A stretch of 64,000 nt of DNA from positions 31,883,565 through 31,947,564 of the forward strand of contig CM050451.1 of the NCBI GenBank assembly GCA_027563935.2, read 5' to 3'. Positions within the stretch are counted from its first letter, which is position 1; each line of letters opens with the position of its first letter. Position numbers and translations under genes: made by a program. The stretch comes from Costus lasius. Lineage: Eukaryota; Streptophyta; Magnoliopsida; Zingiberales; Costaceae. This document shows positions 24,572 to 36,800 of the stretch, piece after piece. The notes under the pieces are model-generated. The model searched no databases. It was not told the DNA's origin and saw only the letters and a program-made list of their open reading frames with translations.

Positions 24572-26272
24572 TGTAGGAACCCCTAATCATAAGGGGGCAA
24601 AACCCTAAGCATGGCGCTAATGTAAAATATGCAAGCGGAAGCAAGGGTCGCAAGATCATTTGCATGCCATATGTTCAACTATAATCGATTGAATAGATTG
24701 AGATAAAAATCATACCAACGCCATATGCTTGGAAGTCGGCTTGGATAAAGAGAACAAAGTAGATCTCCTCCACAAGTTCACACACAAGGTGAAGATGCTT
24801 ACTCCTTGCGGTCTCTTGTGCTAGCAAGACACCCAAGCCTTCAAGTGTCGAATGGAAGGGGATGATGAACCTCTTGGCCGAGAGCTCCTCTTGCTCAACC
24901 TCTCCTTCTCTTCGTCAATCACCACCCAACCAAAGTCGAATGCGTTGAAGAGAAGAGCGCAAACGCATATGCGTTTTTGGCATTGAAGTGAGTGAAACCG
25001 GCCCTTGATGACTTTCCATAAATGGAAGCACATCAAGTCCATGCGCTCAACTCAACCCAAACGCATTATAGGATTGAACCATGCGTTCACCATTGTGAAC
25101 CGGTTCAAGCCAAAATGTCAAATCGGCTTTGGTTCAACAAACCAAACCGAAATAGCTCTAGCCACTTGGTCTAGACCAAATTGAACCCCCAAGGCTCATG
25201 ATCTAACCATTCATCATCTGATGCCCTTGATCTCTCCGATCTAGCATCACCTCTCTCGATCGAAGCTTACCGATCTCAAGTCCTAATCAATCAAACATGA
25301 TCAGACCAGATCTCACTTACAATCAGAGATTAAATCCCTTTAATCTGAACTCAAAGAATCCAGTCCATACGATCTGACTCAAGTAAGCCATATCACCAAA
25401 TTGTGCGACCCTGAGGGTTTCCTCTAAATGTCGGTAACGATAACTTACGTTATCACGATCAGTGAGGGGTATCTAGCAACACATCACTGTCTCCCGATAT
25501 AAAGGAAAGAGTCTTCCAAGACTACTCCCAAACCATAGCACAAGTGTGACTCAATTCACAAGGCATACATGTGTCCTTTGCCACTGGATGTTCTTATTGG
25601 ACAAGCGGGTCAAGCTTGTAACTCCAATACGATGAGCATGATTAGATCAGATGCACATAGTCATCTGGGTATGGCCATACACTATCTCAATCATCTCATA
25701 TAGGGGGGCCCTTAGAACACCACACTCCTTAAACAAGGAGACGGCAATCCTTTATCTATCACTAGTGCCCTAACCTGATTCAAGCTCACCATCCAAGATA
25801 GTCTATAATCATTATATTTCAAATGATATTGAACTACCTCAAAACAATGACAATCATCATTTAGAAACACAAGTGATCTCAAGTCAAAGGACATGTGCCA
25901 CTTGCTGCTTACAGGGATCATTCACATTGTGACAAGCAATGCAATATCCCAGTAGGGTCTGTCCAGTACATCCAATGTACCCATGAGTCTACATCTTATT
26001 CCATGCTCGAAGCATCCTATAAGATTAGCACTCATATTAGTCTCCATCATATCAAGGCTGTCTCATGTTCACCAAGATATCTCGACTAAGGACATATAGC
26101 CTGTCAGCCTAGCTGAACAGCTTTGAGACATTATTCAGAAGTACACTTATTACAGCAGACAAGGTAACAACCTGAATAACAACCATGCCTTATTATAAAC
26201 TTAAGAGTTTATTACATGATACTTATACAATCCCAAGGCCTCAAACATTAGCCTTAAGGGCATACCCCAACA
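24572..26272 (-). repeat. A3 5' LTR
   Basis: Apparently identical to 17126-18826; this is the 5' copy because the primer site lies directly to its left. Confidence 0.94.
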
Positions 26273-26277
26273 TGTTG

Positions 26278-26603
26278 CAGCCTCGGAAGCATCCAAGGAG
26301 GCAGTGTGGATTCGTAAGTTCGTGAGAGAACTTGGTGTTGTTCCTTCGAGTGTCGATCCTTTGGTTATCTTCTGTGATAACACTGGAGCCATCGCACAAG
26401 CAAAGGAACCACGGTTGCACCAGAAGTCCAAGCACATACAGAGACGGTTTCACTTGATCCGGGAGATCATAGATCGTGGCGAGATCAAAATATGCAAGGT
26501 TCATACAGACGACAATCTGGCTGACCCGCTTACCAAGCCTCTAGCGCAGCAGAAGCATGAGAAGCACTGTAATAACATGGGTTTGAGATTTCTCAACCAT
26601 TAG
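26278..26603 (+). pseudogene. A2 gag-pol, C-terminal end of RNase H
   Basis: Resumes the A2 polyprotein frame after the TGTTG duplication: AASEASKEAVWIRKFV, then CDNTGAIAQAKEPR and HTDDNLADPLTK, stop at 26601-26603. It is followed by the polypurine tract at 26608-26623 (AGTGCAAGTGGGAGAT) and the 3' LTR. It carries the last catalytic Asp region of RNase H. Confidence 0.95.
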
Positions 26604-26607
26604 ATTA

Positions 26608-26623
26608 AGTGCAAGTGGGAGAT
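26608..26623 (+). promoter_or_regulatory. A2 polypurine tract
   Basis: AGTGCAAGTGGGAGAT immediately before the 3' LTR start at 26624. Confidence 0.85.
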
Positions 26624-28332
26624 TGTTGGGGTATGCCCTTAAGGCTAATGTTTGAGGCCTTGGGATTGTATCAGTATCATGTAATAAATCTTGTGTTTAT
26701 AAAGGCATGGTTATTATTCAGGTTGTTACCTTGTCTGCTGTAATAAGTGTACTACTGAATAATGTCTCAAAGCTGTTCAGCTAGGCTGACATGCTAAATG
26801 TCCTTAGTCGATATATCTTGGTGAACATGAGACAGCCTTGATATGATTGAGACTAATATGAATTCTAATCTTATAGGATGCTTCGAGCATGGAATAAGAT
26901 GTAGACTCATGGGTACATTGGATGTACTGGACAGACCCTACTAGGATATTCAATTGCTTGTCACAATGTGAATAATCCTTGTATGCAACAAGTGGCACAT
27001 GTCCTCTGACTTGAGATCACTTGTGTTTCTAAATGATGATTGTCATTGTTTTGAGGTAGTTCAATATCATTTGAAATATAATGGTTATAGACTATCTTGG
27101 ATAATGATCATGAGTCAGGTTAGGGCACTAGTGATAGATAGAGGATTGTCGTCTCCTTGTTGAAGGAGTGTGGTGTTCTATAGGGGCCCCCTAGATGAGA
27201 TGATTGAGAAAGTGTATGGCCATACCCAGGTGACTATGTGCATCTGATCTAATCATGCTCATCATATTGGAGTCACAAGCTTGACCTGCTTGTCCAATAA
27301 GAACATCCAGTGGCAAAGGATACATGCATGCCTTGTGAAGTGGATTCACACTTGTGCTATGGTTTGGGTGTAGTCTTGGAAGACTCTTTCCTTTATATCG
27401 GGAGACAGTGATGTGTTGCTAGATACCCCTCACTGATCGTGATAATGTAAGTTATCGTTACCGACATTTAAAGGAAACCCTTAGGGTCGCACAATTTGAT
27501 GATATGGCTTACTTGAGTCAGATCGTGTGGACTGAATTGTTTTGATTCAGTTTAAAGGAGTTTAAACTCTGATTGTAAGTGAGATCCAGTCTAATCATGT
27601 TTGATTGATTAGGGCTTGCGATCGGTAAGCTTCGATCGAGAGGATTGATGCTAGATCGGTGAGATCAAGAGCATCATGAGATGAACGGTTAGATTGGAAA
27701 CCTTAGGGTTTAGTTGATCTAGACCGATTGGCTTGGGCTGGCTTGGTTTGGCCTTTGGACCGAACACATTTACTTTGAACCGGTTCAAGAGCTTGAACGT
27801 ATGGTTCATTGTTTTGGCGTTTTGATCAATTTAGTGATCATGAACGCATGGCTTAATGGATTTTCCAATTTTGGAAAGTCATTTAGCGCATGTTCCCTTG
27901 AACGCCAAATGACTTGAACGCTCCATTCAACTCTCGTCTCCTTGCTCTTGCTTGACGAGACTTTGGCGTGGAGAAGGCGAGGTCTTGGTGGAGGTTCGGC
28001 AAGCCTAGACATCATCTCTCATTTCCTTACCATACGAGAGGGACCCTTGAAGGACCTTGCTAGCACAACGATCTCCAAGGAGCAAGCACATCATCTTGTG
28101 TGCGTCAACTAGGGAGAAGATCCCTTTCGATCTTTCTCTTCCAAGTCGCCATCTTCCTCATGGCTTTGGTATGGATCTAAACTTCATCAAGTTGATCATA
28201 TTATCTTGCTAAGATCCATGAAAAACCCTTGCTTCCGCTTGCAATTTTTATGCGCCACCCTTAAGGGTTTTTCGCCCCCCCTCTTGAAAGGGGTTTCATC
28301 TGCTTGTGCTCCCCCTTGAAGGGGACTCTTCA
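26624..28332 (+). repeat. A2 3' LTR
   Basis: 1709 bp, nearly identical to 10057-11765. It ends GGGACTCTTCA and is followed by the CTGAA target-site copy. Confidence 0.94.
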
Positions 28333-28337
28333 CTGAA

Positions 28338-29849
28338 ATCATCAGTAAAGGTGATGAAGTATGAATAGCCACCTCTGGCATGTTTACTAAATGGCCCACA
28401 CACATCACTGTGTATAAGGTCAAGTAAACCTGAAGCCCTTTGACCTTTGTTAGGAAAAGGAGACTTCGTCATTTTACCCAATAAACAAGCTTTGCATGTA
28501 TCTATCTCCTCATAGGAGAATGATCCCAGCAGTCCATGATCATGCAACCGCTTAATGCGTTTCTTGTTAATATGGCCTAAACGACTATGCCATAACAAGG
28601 TGCTGTCATCAGCATACTTGGCTTTCTTATTATCAATGTTTTGTATAGAACATTCCATGTCCAACATGAATAACCCATTGTTAATTGATCCAGTAGCATA
28701 AACAATATTATCTAAAGAAAGAACACACTTTGAAATATTGCATTCAAAGGAAAAACCTCTCCTGACAAGAGCAGGAATGGAGATAATATTTTTAGTAATG
28801 CTTGGTACAAAGTAACAATTGTTTAGTTCTAATACAAGTCCAGATGGTAATGAGATGTAATATTCTCCTACAGCAACAGCAGCAACCCGTGCCCCGTTTC
28901 CAACTCGTAGGTCCACCTCATGCTGTCCCACCTGTCTTCTTCTCTTGAGTTCCTGTACATTTGAACAAATGTGAACTCCACATGCAATGTCCAACACCCA
29001 TGAAATAGAAGAAGAGGATATCATGACTTCAGTCACGAAAATACCTGAGCGGGAAGCGATGCTTCCCTTCTTGTCTCCTTGGAGCGCTTTACAGTCCTTT
29101 TTCCAGTGACCCAGCTGGCCACAGTGGAAACATCTGTATTCCTTGCTCCGCTTAACCTTCTGTTTCAGAGCCTTGTTGTAATTCTTGACAGGGGCTTTGC
29201 CCTTCTTCCCCTTCTTCTTGTTCCTGGAAGGGAACATCAAGACAGAGGTTGAAGGCTTGCCCTTTAGAGTTTCCTCTCTAGTCAAGAGCATATTCAGCAA
29301 CTCTGCCGGAGTACAGTCGATCTTGTTCATATTAAAATTAATAATGAATGGATCGAAAGAGGCCGGGAGGGACTGCAGAATAATGTCTACAGCAAGCTCC
29401 TGATTGATGGTATGCCCCAGTTTCTCTAGAGCCTCTTTGTGCCCAATCATCTTGAGCACATGAGCTCCCACTGGACTCCCTTCAGCCAGTTTGCTCTGAA
29501 AGAAAAGCTTGGTCAAATTATAGCGCTCAGTCCTCGCCTGTGCAGCATACAGCATCTTGAGGTTTGCTATAATTTCTATAGCAGACATATCCTCATGCTG
29601 ACGCTGCAGCTGTGGCGTCATAGACGCTAGCATCAGGCAAGCGACATCAATGCTATCATTGACATGCTTTTCATAGGCATCCCGAACCGCCCTTGCGGCG
29701 TTCGGAGCGGGTTGAGGCGGTATAGCCGTCTCGAGGACATACAGTTTCCTCTCAGCCTTAAGAACGATCTTAAGGTGTCCGTACCAGTCTGAGAAGTTTG
29801 GCCCAGCAAACTTCTCCCTTTCCAGTAGGGATCGCACATTGAAGCTCAT
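28338..29849 (-). pseudogene. A1 gag-pol, N-terminal part: Gag, protease, integrase start
   Basis: ATG at 29849 (MSFNVRSLLEREKF). It contains Gag, the knuckle CFHCGQLGHWKKDC, the retropepsin site changed to D-I-A-C-G (Thr to Ile against its relatives), the integrase HHCC motif (WHSRLGH, CKACLLGK) and the first catalytic Asp (HSDVCGPF). It stops at TFTDDFS where A2 entered. The frame runs on into the A2 LTR to a stop at 28296, but that tail is chance sequence. The remainder is 7685-10056. Confidence 0.95.
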
Positions 29850-32096
29850 GGTGTTCGTTGCTGCAGGAATCTACAACAATGCAAGAACAGCAAGGTCAGT
29901 ATCAATGTTAAGAATCAATTCAGGACTTAAGAATGATTCTTTTCTCACTATTTTATCTAGCTGAAAAATCCAGCAAAACAGCCCGAAAGAGTAAAACTCT
30001 TTTAGTGAGATGGGATCCAGATTTCATACTTGGTCTCCGCGTCCCGCTCAGGCGAGATAAGATGCACAGAGAGTACAAGCACTAATTTCTGGTAGGCAGT
30101 CCTTGCAAATCGCCAACCCGTGCGATTCCCCTTCATCTGGGCAATCCAGCCGACTGTGCCAACTGAGTTGGTACAACACAGTCTCTGATCCCACAGATGG
30201 CTGCCTCCATATAGCTACCATATGCGCCACATATGTAGCCTACATGGTCAAGCTGACCCGACCTACTCCCTGGACCACCACGTGTTATGCTGAGCAACGA
30301 GAAGCGATAAATCCCTTCTCTGTAACACGCAGGTGAAATCACACACCGTCTGAAGATAGATGGACGTGCCCACTGAGTGGGTACAACACGGCTCCAACGA
30401 TAGTCAGAACAGTGAGGTTTCGCGTCAGAAGGCTTTAGAGCTTGATATTTTAGCGTTCCAGATTTCATACTTGGTCTCCGCGTCCCGCTCAGGCGAGATA
30501 AGATGCACAGAGAGTACAAGCACTAATTTCTGGTAGGCAGTCCTTGCCAATCGCCAACCCGTGCGATTCCCCTTCATCTGGGCAATCCAGCCGACTGTGC
30601 CAACTGAGTTGGTACAACACAGTCTCTGATCCCACAGATGGCTGCCTCCATATAGCTACCATATGCGCCACATATGTAGCCTACATGGTCAAGCTGACCC
30701 GACCTACTCCCTGGACCACCACGTGCTATGCTGAGCAACGAGAAGCGATAAATCCCTTCTCTGTAACACGCAGGTGAAATCACACACCGTCTGAAGATAG
30801 ATGGACGTGCCCACTGAGTGGGTACAACACGGCTCCAACGATAGTCAGAACAGTGAGGTTTCGCGTCAGAAGGCTTTAGAGCTTGATATTTTAGCGTTGG
30901 ATTTTAACGGTCTTTTATCTTCTTAACTATCATGCAAACCCTATGGTGATAGCAGAAGATAAATAAAACATGCAAGTCTAATTATTTAAACAATAAATAG
31001 AAAGCATGCTGATCTTATGTGGTAAAAGCCCATTAACCCTAAGTAAGACCTTAATTTAACTTAAGTCTTCACTTGAGCTCTCCATGGGTCTTTTGCATCT
31101 CATCTGGCCCAACCCAGGGCCCAAGCGCCCACTGCAGCTCAGGTGCGCCCACCAGGTAAATGCGCCTGTCCCAGAGTCGAACCCTGGACCTCCCACCTGG
31201 TCAAGCCACTGCTGCATGCGCCTCTGCCATGTGTGCTCAGTGCTCATGTCTGATTAAATTTACAATTCAATCTATCTAGACATGATTGACTCGCAGGTCA
31301 ATAACACTTTATAAAGTAAATAACATGTGATGCGCAGATCACAAAATATTAATTTACAATTTAATCCAGGCACGCAGGCCCCAGCACAGCACACATTAAC
31401 ACGGGCAGCCCACATAAGAATAAATGAACAAGCATATGCTTACAATCAACATGTGATCCATCAAGAAAATAAAATTTTGAAAACCCATTGGCATCAGTTT
31501 ATTTTCCTTATATGCCCTACTACCTTACAACGGTCCATTAATAGGGATCCACTCATCAGTCCTAGTCAGATCCACTGCCCTTACATGCACCAAGTCCTAA
31601 CTGACTTGAGTCGACCAAATGGTCAACTATGCATGCGCCAAGGGCTGAACGACCTCATGAGTTCTGGCAAGCGGGTGTGACCCCGGGCCTAACTCATGCG
31701 CGTTCACAGGTTGTCTCAACCAGACATCGCTACACGCCTGTCTGCAATCGACCTATAGCCACCTTGTGCTTGCGCACAGGTGCTATCTGGTCAACCCATC
31801 TAGGCTGTCAGATTGTCTGATCAGACTGATTGGATCTAGACATGACTGTGACATCAACCCTAATAACCCGTCTAAGTGATTAAAGCAGGGCCTTAGATCT
31901 AGGTGAGGCGCGCATGATATTTTGTTTTGTCAAAAACAACATGTAAGAAGCGCCAACAAACATGCGCCATCCATAACTAAACATACATCTAAGTTCTCAA
32001 ACTAGTATGTAGTTTTTCGGCATGTGATTAGATCTACTCTTAGCAAACGCAAACAAGGATAACATATAAGCAATCAAATGAACATACATAGAACCT
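29850..32096 (-). other. A1 untranslated leader with internal duplication
   Basis: Longer than the leaders of the other copies because of a 441-bp tandem duplication at 30017-30898. It has the tRNA-like insert (T-arm-like CCAGAGTCGAACCCTGG at 31171-31187 on the plus strand) flanked by GGCGCAT-type repeats, also present in A4. Confidence 0.75.
30017..30898 (-). repeat. 441-bp tandem duplication in the A1 leader
   Basis: Units 30017-30457 and 30458-30898 differ at about two positions (for example near 30107 and 30285). Each contains both leader stem-loops, so A1 carries four. Other family copies have one unit. Confidence 0.93.
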
Positions 32097-32108
32097 GCTC
32101 TGATACCA
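32097..32108 (-). promoter_or_regulatory. A1 primer binding site
   Basis: TGGTATCAGAGC in element sense, two bases after the 5' LTR. Confidence 0.92.
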
Positions 32109-32110
32109 AT

Positions 32111-33794
32111 TGTAGGGTCCCCTTCAAGGGGGAGCGAAACCCTAGAGTGGCGCAAGTAAATTCTTTTGGCAGCGGATAAAGGGTTTCATGAGGATCGCAT
32201 GTAATATATGTTCATATGATCAACCTTAAACAATGTAAAGATCGGAAGAAGATCATACCAAAGCCATTGATTCAAATGGCGACTTGGAAGTAGAGAGTGA
32301 TGCCGCTCTCCTCCGAAGAAGACGCACACAAGAAGATGTCGCCTACTTCCTTTGGCGTTCCTTGTGCTAGCAAGGGCCCAAGGTATCCTTGATCGCTTGA
32401 AGGGATGAAGAGATCTTTGCTTGGGCGAATTCTCCTTTTCATCCACCTCTCTTACACCAGAAATGCAAGTCTCTCGTCAAAGCCAAGAGAAGGTGACGAG
32501 AATAGAATCAAGCGTTGAGGCGTTGATGCAAGTGGCGCTTATTACTTTCCAAAAAATAGCAAGCAATGAAGTCATGTGCCCATGATCTCAAAACCGATCA
32601 AAACGCCTCAAGCTTTGAACCATGCGTTCACACATGTGAACCGGTTCAATTTTGGTCTGGTTCAAAGACCAATTAACCCAAGCTATTTGGTCTAGATCAC
32701 ATTAAACCCTAAGGTTCCAGATCTAACCGTTCATCTCTTAATGCTCCTGATCTGACCGATCTAGCACCAATTCTCTCGATCGAAGCTTACCGATCTCAAG
32801 CCCTAATCAATCAAACATGATCAGACCAGATCTCACTCACAATCAGAGATTAAATCCCTTTAAACTGAACCCTGACAATTCAGTCCACACGATCTGACTT
32901 AAGTAAGCCATATCATCAAATTGTGTGACCCTGAGGGTTTCCTTTAGATGTCGGTAACGATAACTTACGTTATCACGATCAGTGAGGGGTATCTAGCAAC
33001 ACATCACTGTCTCCCGATATAAAGGAAAGAGTCTTCCAAGACTACACCCAAACCACAGCACAAGTGTGAATCCACTTCACCAGGCATACATGTTTCCTTT
33101 GCCACTGGATGTTCTTATTGGACAAGCGTGTCAAGCCTGTAGCTCCAATATGATGAGCATGATTAGATCAGATGAACATAGTCACCTGGGTATGGCCATA
33201 CACTTTCTCAATCATCTCATTTAGGGGGGGCCCCTTCAGAACATCACACTCCTTAAACAAGGAGACGGCAATCCTATATCTATCACTAGTGCCTTAACAT
33301 GACTCATGATCATTATCCAAGATAGTCTATAACCATTATGTTTCAAATGATATTGAACTACCTCAAAACAATGACAATCATCATTTAGAAACACAAGTGA
33401 TCTCAAGTCAGAGGACATGTGCCACTTGTTGCAATCAAGGATTATTCACATTGTGACAAGCAATTGAATATCCTAGTAGGGTCTGTCCAGTACATCCAAT
33501 GTACCCATGAGTCTACATCTTATTCCATGCTCGAAGCATCCTATAAGATTAGAACACATATTAGTCTCAATCATATCAAGGCTGTCTCATGTTCACCAAG
33601 ATATCTCGACTAAGGACATAGAGCATGTCAGCCTAGCTGAACAGCATTGAGACATTATTCAGAAGTACACTTATTGCAGCAGACAATGTAACAAACTGAA
33701 TAACAACCATTGCCTTTATAAACATAAGAGTTTGTACATGATACTGAAAGAATCCCAAGGCCTCAAACACTAGCCTTAAGGGCATACCCCAACA
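32111..33794 (-). repeat. A1 5' LTR
   Basis: 1684 bp, matching 5981-7664 with roughly a dozen substitutions by eye. It is followed on the right by the GAAGG target-site copy. Confidence 0.94.
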
Positions 33795-34497
33795 GAAGGT
33801 ACCTTGTGCTGAACTCCTCTTATGTGGCTCGGCTAGAAAATCTTGGCATGGTTTGAGAGGGTTGTTAGTAAACTCGGGATGTGACAACATAACATGGAAG
33901 CATATGAGATGGAGATTGAGAGAACAATATGTAACCCCACACTTTAGGAAATACATAAATGACCAATTGTCCACATTGACCCAAGGAGATGACTCTATAA
34001 CTCAATACATAGAACGGTTCGAGGACTTACTTTTTAGAAGTGACATAAAGGAAGATCCAGGGATAACCCTAGACCGGTTTGAGAGAGGACTTAGGAATGA
34101 TATAAGGAACGCTATCATGCTTTACCCTATTAATACCTTAGAAGAATCCTACCAACATGCCCTCAAAATTGAGTATGAGATCAAGTTAGCCAAGAAGAGG
34201 CAAGCTGTGCATGTTAGGACTTTACCAAAAGCTAAGGATAAGTCATCTGTCTTCCTAAGTCCAAAGGTTCAAGCCAATAACGCAGCCACTATGAACACCA
34301 AGATTACCATGCTCACTGATCTGCGAGCCTCCATGGATTCCTTAAACCAACGGCTTGATGAGTTCAAAAATTCTAGTCACCATACCAACACCAAAACTGC
34401 ATACCCACCTAAGTCATCTCTAGGAGAACCAACTCAGCCCCAGCCGTTAACCCTTAAGAGACCACTAGAACCCACTATACTGTCATCAAGCTTATAA
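33795..34497 (+). pseudogene. element E gag, C-terminal part
   Basis: Resumes the E Gag frame after A1 with one GAAGG counted once. It carries the middle of the Retrotrans_gag domain (KSWHGLRGLL, WKHMRWRLREQYVTPHFRK), then LTQGDDSITQYIERFEDL and LDRFERGLRNDIR, and ends in a Pro-rich tail at the stop at 34495-34497. No zinc knuckle is visible. The domain order and spacing match plant Ty3/gypsy Gag. Confidence 0.88.
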
Positions 34498-35457
34498 CCA
34501 AAATCTGAACCTAAACCTGAATTGATTGATAATCTTGAAAGAGTGCGGGAAGGTACCACACCATTAGCTTTGGTGGTTATTGATGAGAAAACTCATACTT
34601 TGGATAAAGGTGCAATCATGGAAATTCATGAAGAGATATCTGATCCTTTAATAATCATAGCATCGTGTCTTAGCCAATTCTTATGTAGACCACCTTTTAT
34701 GATAAGTTCCATCTTAGGTGACTTTCCTACTAGATCTAGGGACCACCCACTAATCCTTACCCGATCCCACCTAAATGGAAGTTTGGCTTAGCATTATCTC
34801 CTAGGAAAATTCTATCCATCAACTACACTTGCCAATATTTTTCAGCTACTCCCTCCACCCAAGAAGACATTCATGAGAAAAACTTACAACTCATACTTGG
34901 GCTGTCAAAACCTTTAGGAACTAAAGCTCTTGAATGTATGCTCACATTTTCTTACCATGCTTACAAGTTACCTTCCCACAGCAAAACTATGGCCCCACAC
35001 TATCTTGGGAATTCTTATGGTACTAGCATTGTGTATTTTATCTATTTGCACACTTCAACATCAACTAGCAAGCATGTTTACATGGGCTCTATTATAGACT
35101 TGAATTTCTCTCAATCAATTAATGCCTATCTATCTAATTTCACATTTGTTTATCATGTTTTCAAGTCATACATTGCCGATATATGTAAGAGGACGAGTAC
35201 TGCCAATTATTTGTGTTTTATTTGCAGGGTTGAAGACGCTACAAAGGCTAATGATAATTGGCATACATTGGGATGGCCACCTGAACCGCAATGGAGCTTC
35301 TCATCTAACTCTCCGGAGGAGAGTTCTCCCAACCCCGAGAAAGCTGATGTAGGGACCGGGAACCGAGACGATCTCCACACCCTTGGTTTACCACCGGAAT
35401 CTCCATATGCTTCAATTTTAATTCTCGGGAGGAGAATTCTTCACCCCCAGAGATAGC
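34498..35457 (+). other. element E region between gag and 3' LTR, no pol
   Basis: Open stretches exist (34522-34791, 34938-35456) but none shows protease, RT, RNase H or integrase motifs. The start reads in the gag frame (ELIDNLERVREGTTPLALVV), so it may be a Gag-Pol linker remnant. Near the end a phrase with GGAGGAGA-type purines and GCTGATGTAGGGAC occurs twice (about 35309-35356 and 35426-35470); the second copy runs into the LTR. Confidence 0.6.
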
Positions 35458-36780
35458 TGATGTAGGGACATCTTCAAGGGTTAATTATGCGTGACATCAT
35501 TTTAGAAAATTGTTGCATGTTTGATGTTTTGAACTTGTTAATTTCATGCACTTCATGTGATTGTAATGTTGCTACAAACTATATTTGCTTTCAGCACTTG
35601 TTGTTTTATGTTGTAGCTAGGACTAGCCTAGGTTTACTTTGAAGTCTTTATGTTTTTTTGTAGTGGTTGTGATAGGTTGTCATAGTCTAGGTTCATGCAC
35701 ACCTGTATTGCACATGCTGCACCTAACCTCCCAACCCTGAAGTGACCTTGGCATAATGAAAGTTCCGCTCCAATCAGCCCATTGAGAAAAGACAATGTCA
35801 AAGACAAGCCAGTTCATGATCAGACTCAGCTCAAGTGTCAACTTCAACACACCAGCCCAAAGTTAACTCGAGTTCATGTCCAACAACTCCATCCAAGTTC
35901 ATCCACCTCATTCAGTCAAACCCATGGAGATCCCATGATGCATTCAATCCAAAATCAAATGGAGATCCCAAGAAATATTCAATCCCAAAACCAAATGGAG
36001 ACCCCATGAAATGTTCAATTCCAAAATCAAATGGAGATCCCATGACGCATTCAATCCAAAATGGAGCGTCATGGAGATCCCAAGAAATACTCTATCCAAA
36101 ACCAGGTCAGCCATCAAGATAAATTGAAGATAGCTTGCGCAAATAACCATGTCCAACTCAGCGCAAGGACAGACCACAATAGCTTATCAGAATAGACCAA
36201 AACGAGAAGGCGCCAGCAAGTGAAGAATACCAAGGGTTGTTTCAGACAAAAACAAGGGGGCGCCAGCAAGTGAAGAATACCAAGGGTTGTTTCAGAATGC
36301 CAAGGGTTGTTTCTATGTTGGGAGGAAAGGTTTTAAGCGAGCGTTGTTCACTCTTGCACTTAGTTTTAAAAATTTTGAATTTGGTAAACCTTGTGTTAGC
36401 GTGTGGAAGAGTCGAGCTTGCTCCTCTTTGGGTTGAGCTTGCTCCCCTTGGTTTCGGTTACCATTTCCATCATCCACCTTCATCATCTTCCCTGTCGATC
36501 ATCCATAGTCATCCATCCCACGATTACTGTTCCATTGCCGGTGTTGACATCTCCAACTCATTAGCATCTGGACTGGAGTTGAACTACATCAGATCTTCGT
36601 TCCAACCTGTGAGAATCCACAACCGAAGCTTCCTGCCTGGTAGGCTCAGGAGGAGTTCGAACCCTTTCCTTAAGGGTCCTAAGGTGTTTTCCTTCCATCA
36701 CCTTCATTCCTGCACTTACCATGTGTTTTAGAGCTACATACCTAGGGTGATTCTTGGGCTAGGATTTCCATCCTTCATCA
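35458..36780 (+). repeat. element E 3' LTR
   Basis: Starts TGATGTAGGG, ends CCTTCATCA; 1323 bp; pairs with 3233-4554. The purine run CGGGAGGAGAA near 35427 is the likely plus-strand primer. The tandem repeats at 35924-36105 match those of the 5' LTR. Confidence 0.9.
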
Positions 36781-36800
36781 TATATATATATATATATATA
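36781..36800 (+). repeat. (TA)10 microsatellite containing the E target-site copy
   Basis: Twenty bases of TA repeat directly after the E 3' LTR. Its first five bases (TATAT) match the left flank at 3228-3232, so E inserted at the edge of this AT repeat. Confidence 0.9.

Larger units (their letters stand above)
17126..26272 (-). mobile_element. copia family A, copy A3 (minus orientation, youngest in the nest)
   Basis: LTRs at 17126-18826 and 24572-26272 (1701 bp each) in which I see no difference. Target-site copies are TGTTG at 17121-17125 and 26273-26277, inside the A2 RNase H. It is 9147 bp. In its own sense: 5' LTR (right), primer site 24558-24569, leader, gag-pol from 22730, polypurine tract, 3' LTR (left). 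It is otherwise complete except for a 1-bp deletion in gag-pol. Confidence 0.96.
10057..28332 (+). mobile_element. copia family A, copy A2 (plus orientation, contains A3)
   Basis: LTRs at 10057-11765 and 26624-28332 (1709 bp each), ends TG...CA. Target-site copies are CTGAA at 10052-10056 and 28333-28337, inside the A1 integrase. Primer site 11768-11779, leader, gag-pol from 13567, polypurine tract 26608-26623. Net length about 9.1 kb without A3. The LTRs differ by roughly nine substitutions and two 1-bp indels by eye. gag-pol is split by A3 and has a nonsense codon. Confidence 0.95.
5981..33794 (-). mobile_element. copia family A, copy A1 (minus orientation, contains A2 and A3)
   Basis: LTRs at 5981-7664 and 32111-33794 (1684 bp each), ends TG...CA, target-site copies GAAGG on both sides. 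In its own sense it reads 5' LTR (right), primer site 32097-32108, leader, gag-pol from 29849 leftwards, polypurine tract 7680-7665, 3' LTR (left). Net of A2 it is about 9.5 kb, including a 441-bp leader duplication. The two LTRs differ at roughly twelve positions by eye, more than A2 or A3. The element is disabled by the A2 insertion and a 1-bp deletion. Confidence 0.95.
3233..36780 (+). mobile_element. element E: non-autonomous gag-only LTR retrotransposon, split by nested copia elements
   Basis: Two direct LTRs (3233-4554 and 35458-36780, about 1.32 kb) begin TGATG and end CATCA. They are flanked by TATAT at 3228-3232 and 36781-36785. A Met-type primer site follows the left LTR. Net of the A1-A2-A3 stack it is about 5.7 kb. 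The only recognisable protein is a Ty3/gypsy Gag; no protease, RT or integrase motif is visible. This fits the class of LTR elements that keep gag but lack pol (TR-GAG) and would need enzymes in trans. The LTRs differ at many positions, so this is an older insertion than the copia elements inside it. Confidence 0.85.

Noticed and set aside
30017..30898. Assembly artefact behind the 441-bp tandem repeat
   Set aside because: The units differ at about two positions, which favours a real duplication, although reads would be needed to be certain.
34938..35456. 172-residue ORF as a possible extra gene of element E
   Set aside because: No domain, odd composition, and its end contains the duplicated polypurine/LTR phrase. 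It is kept only as unassigned internal sequence.
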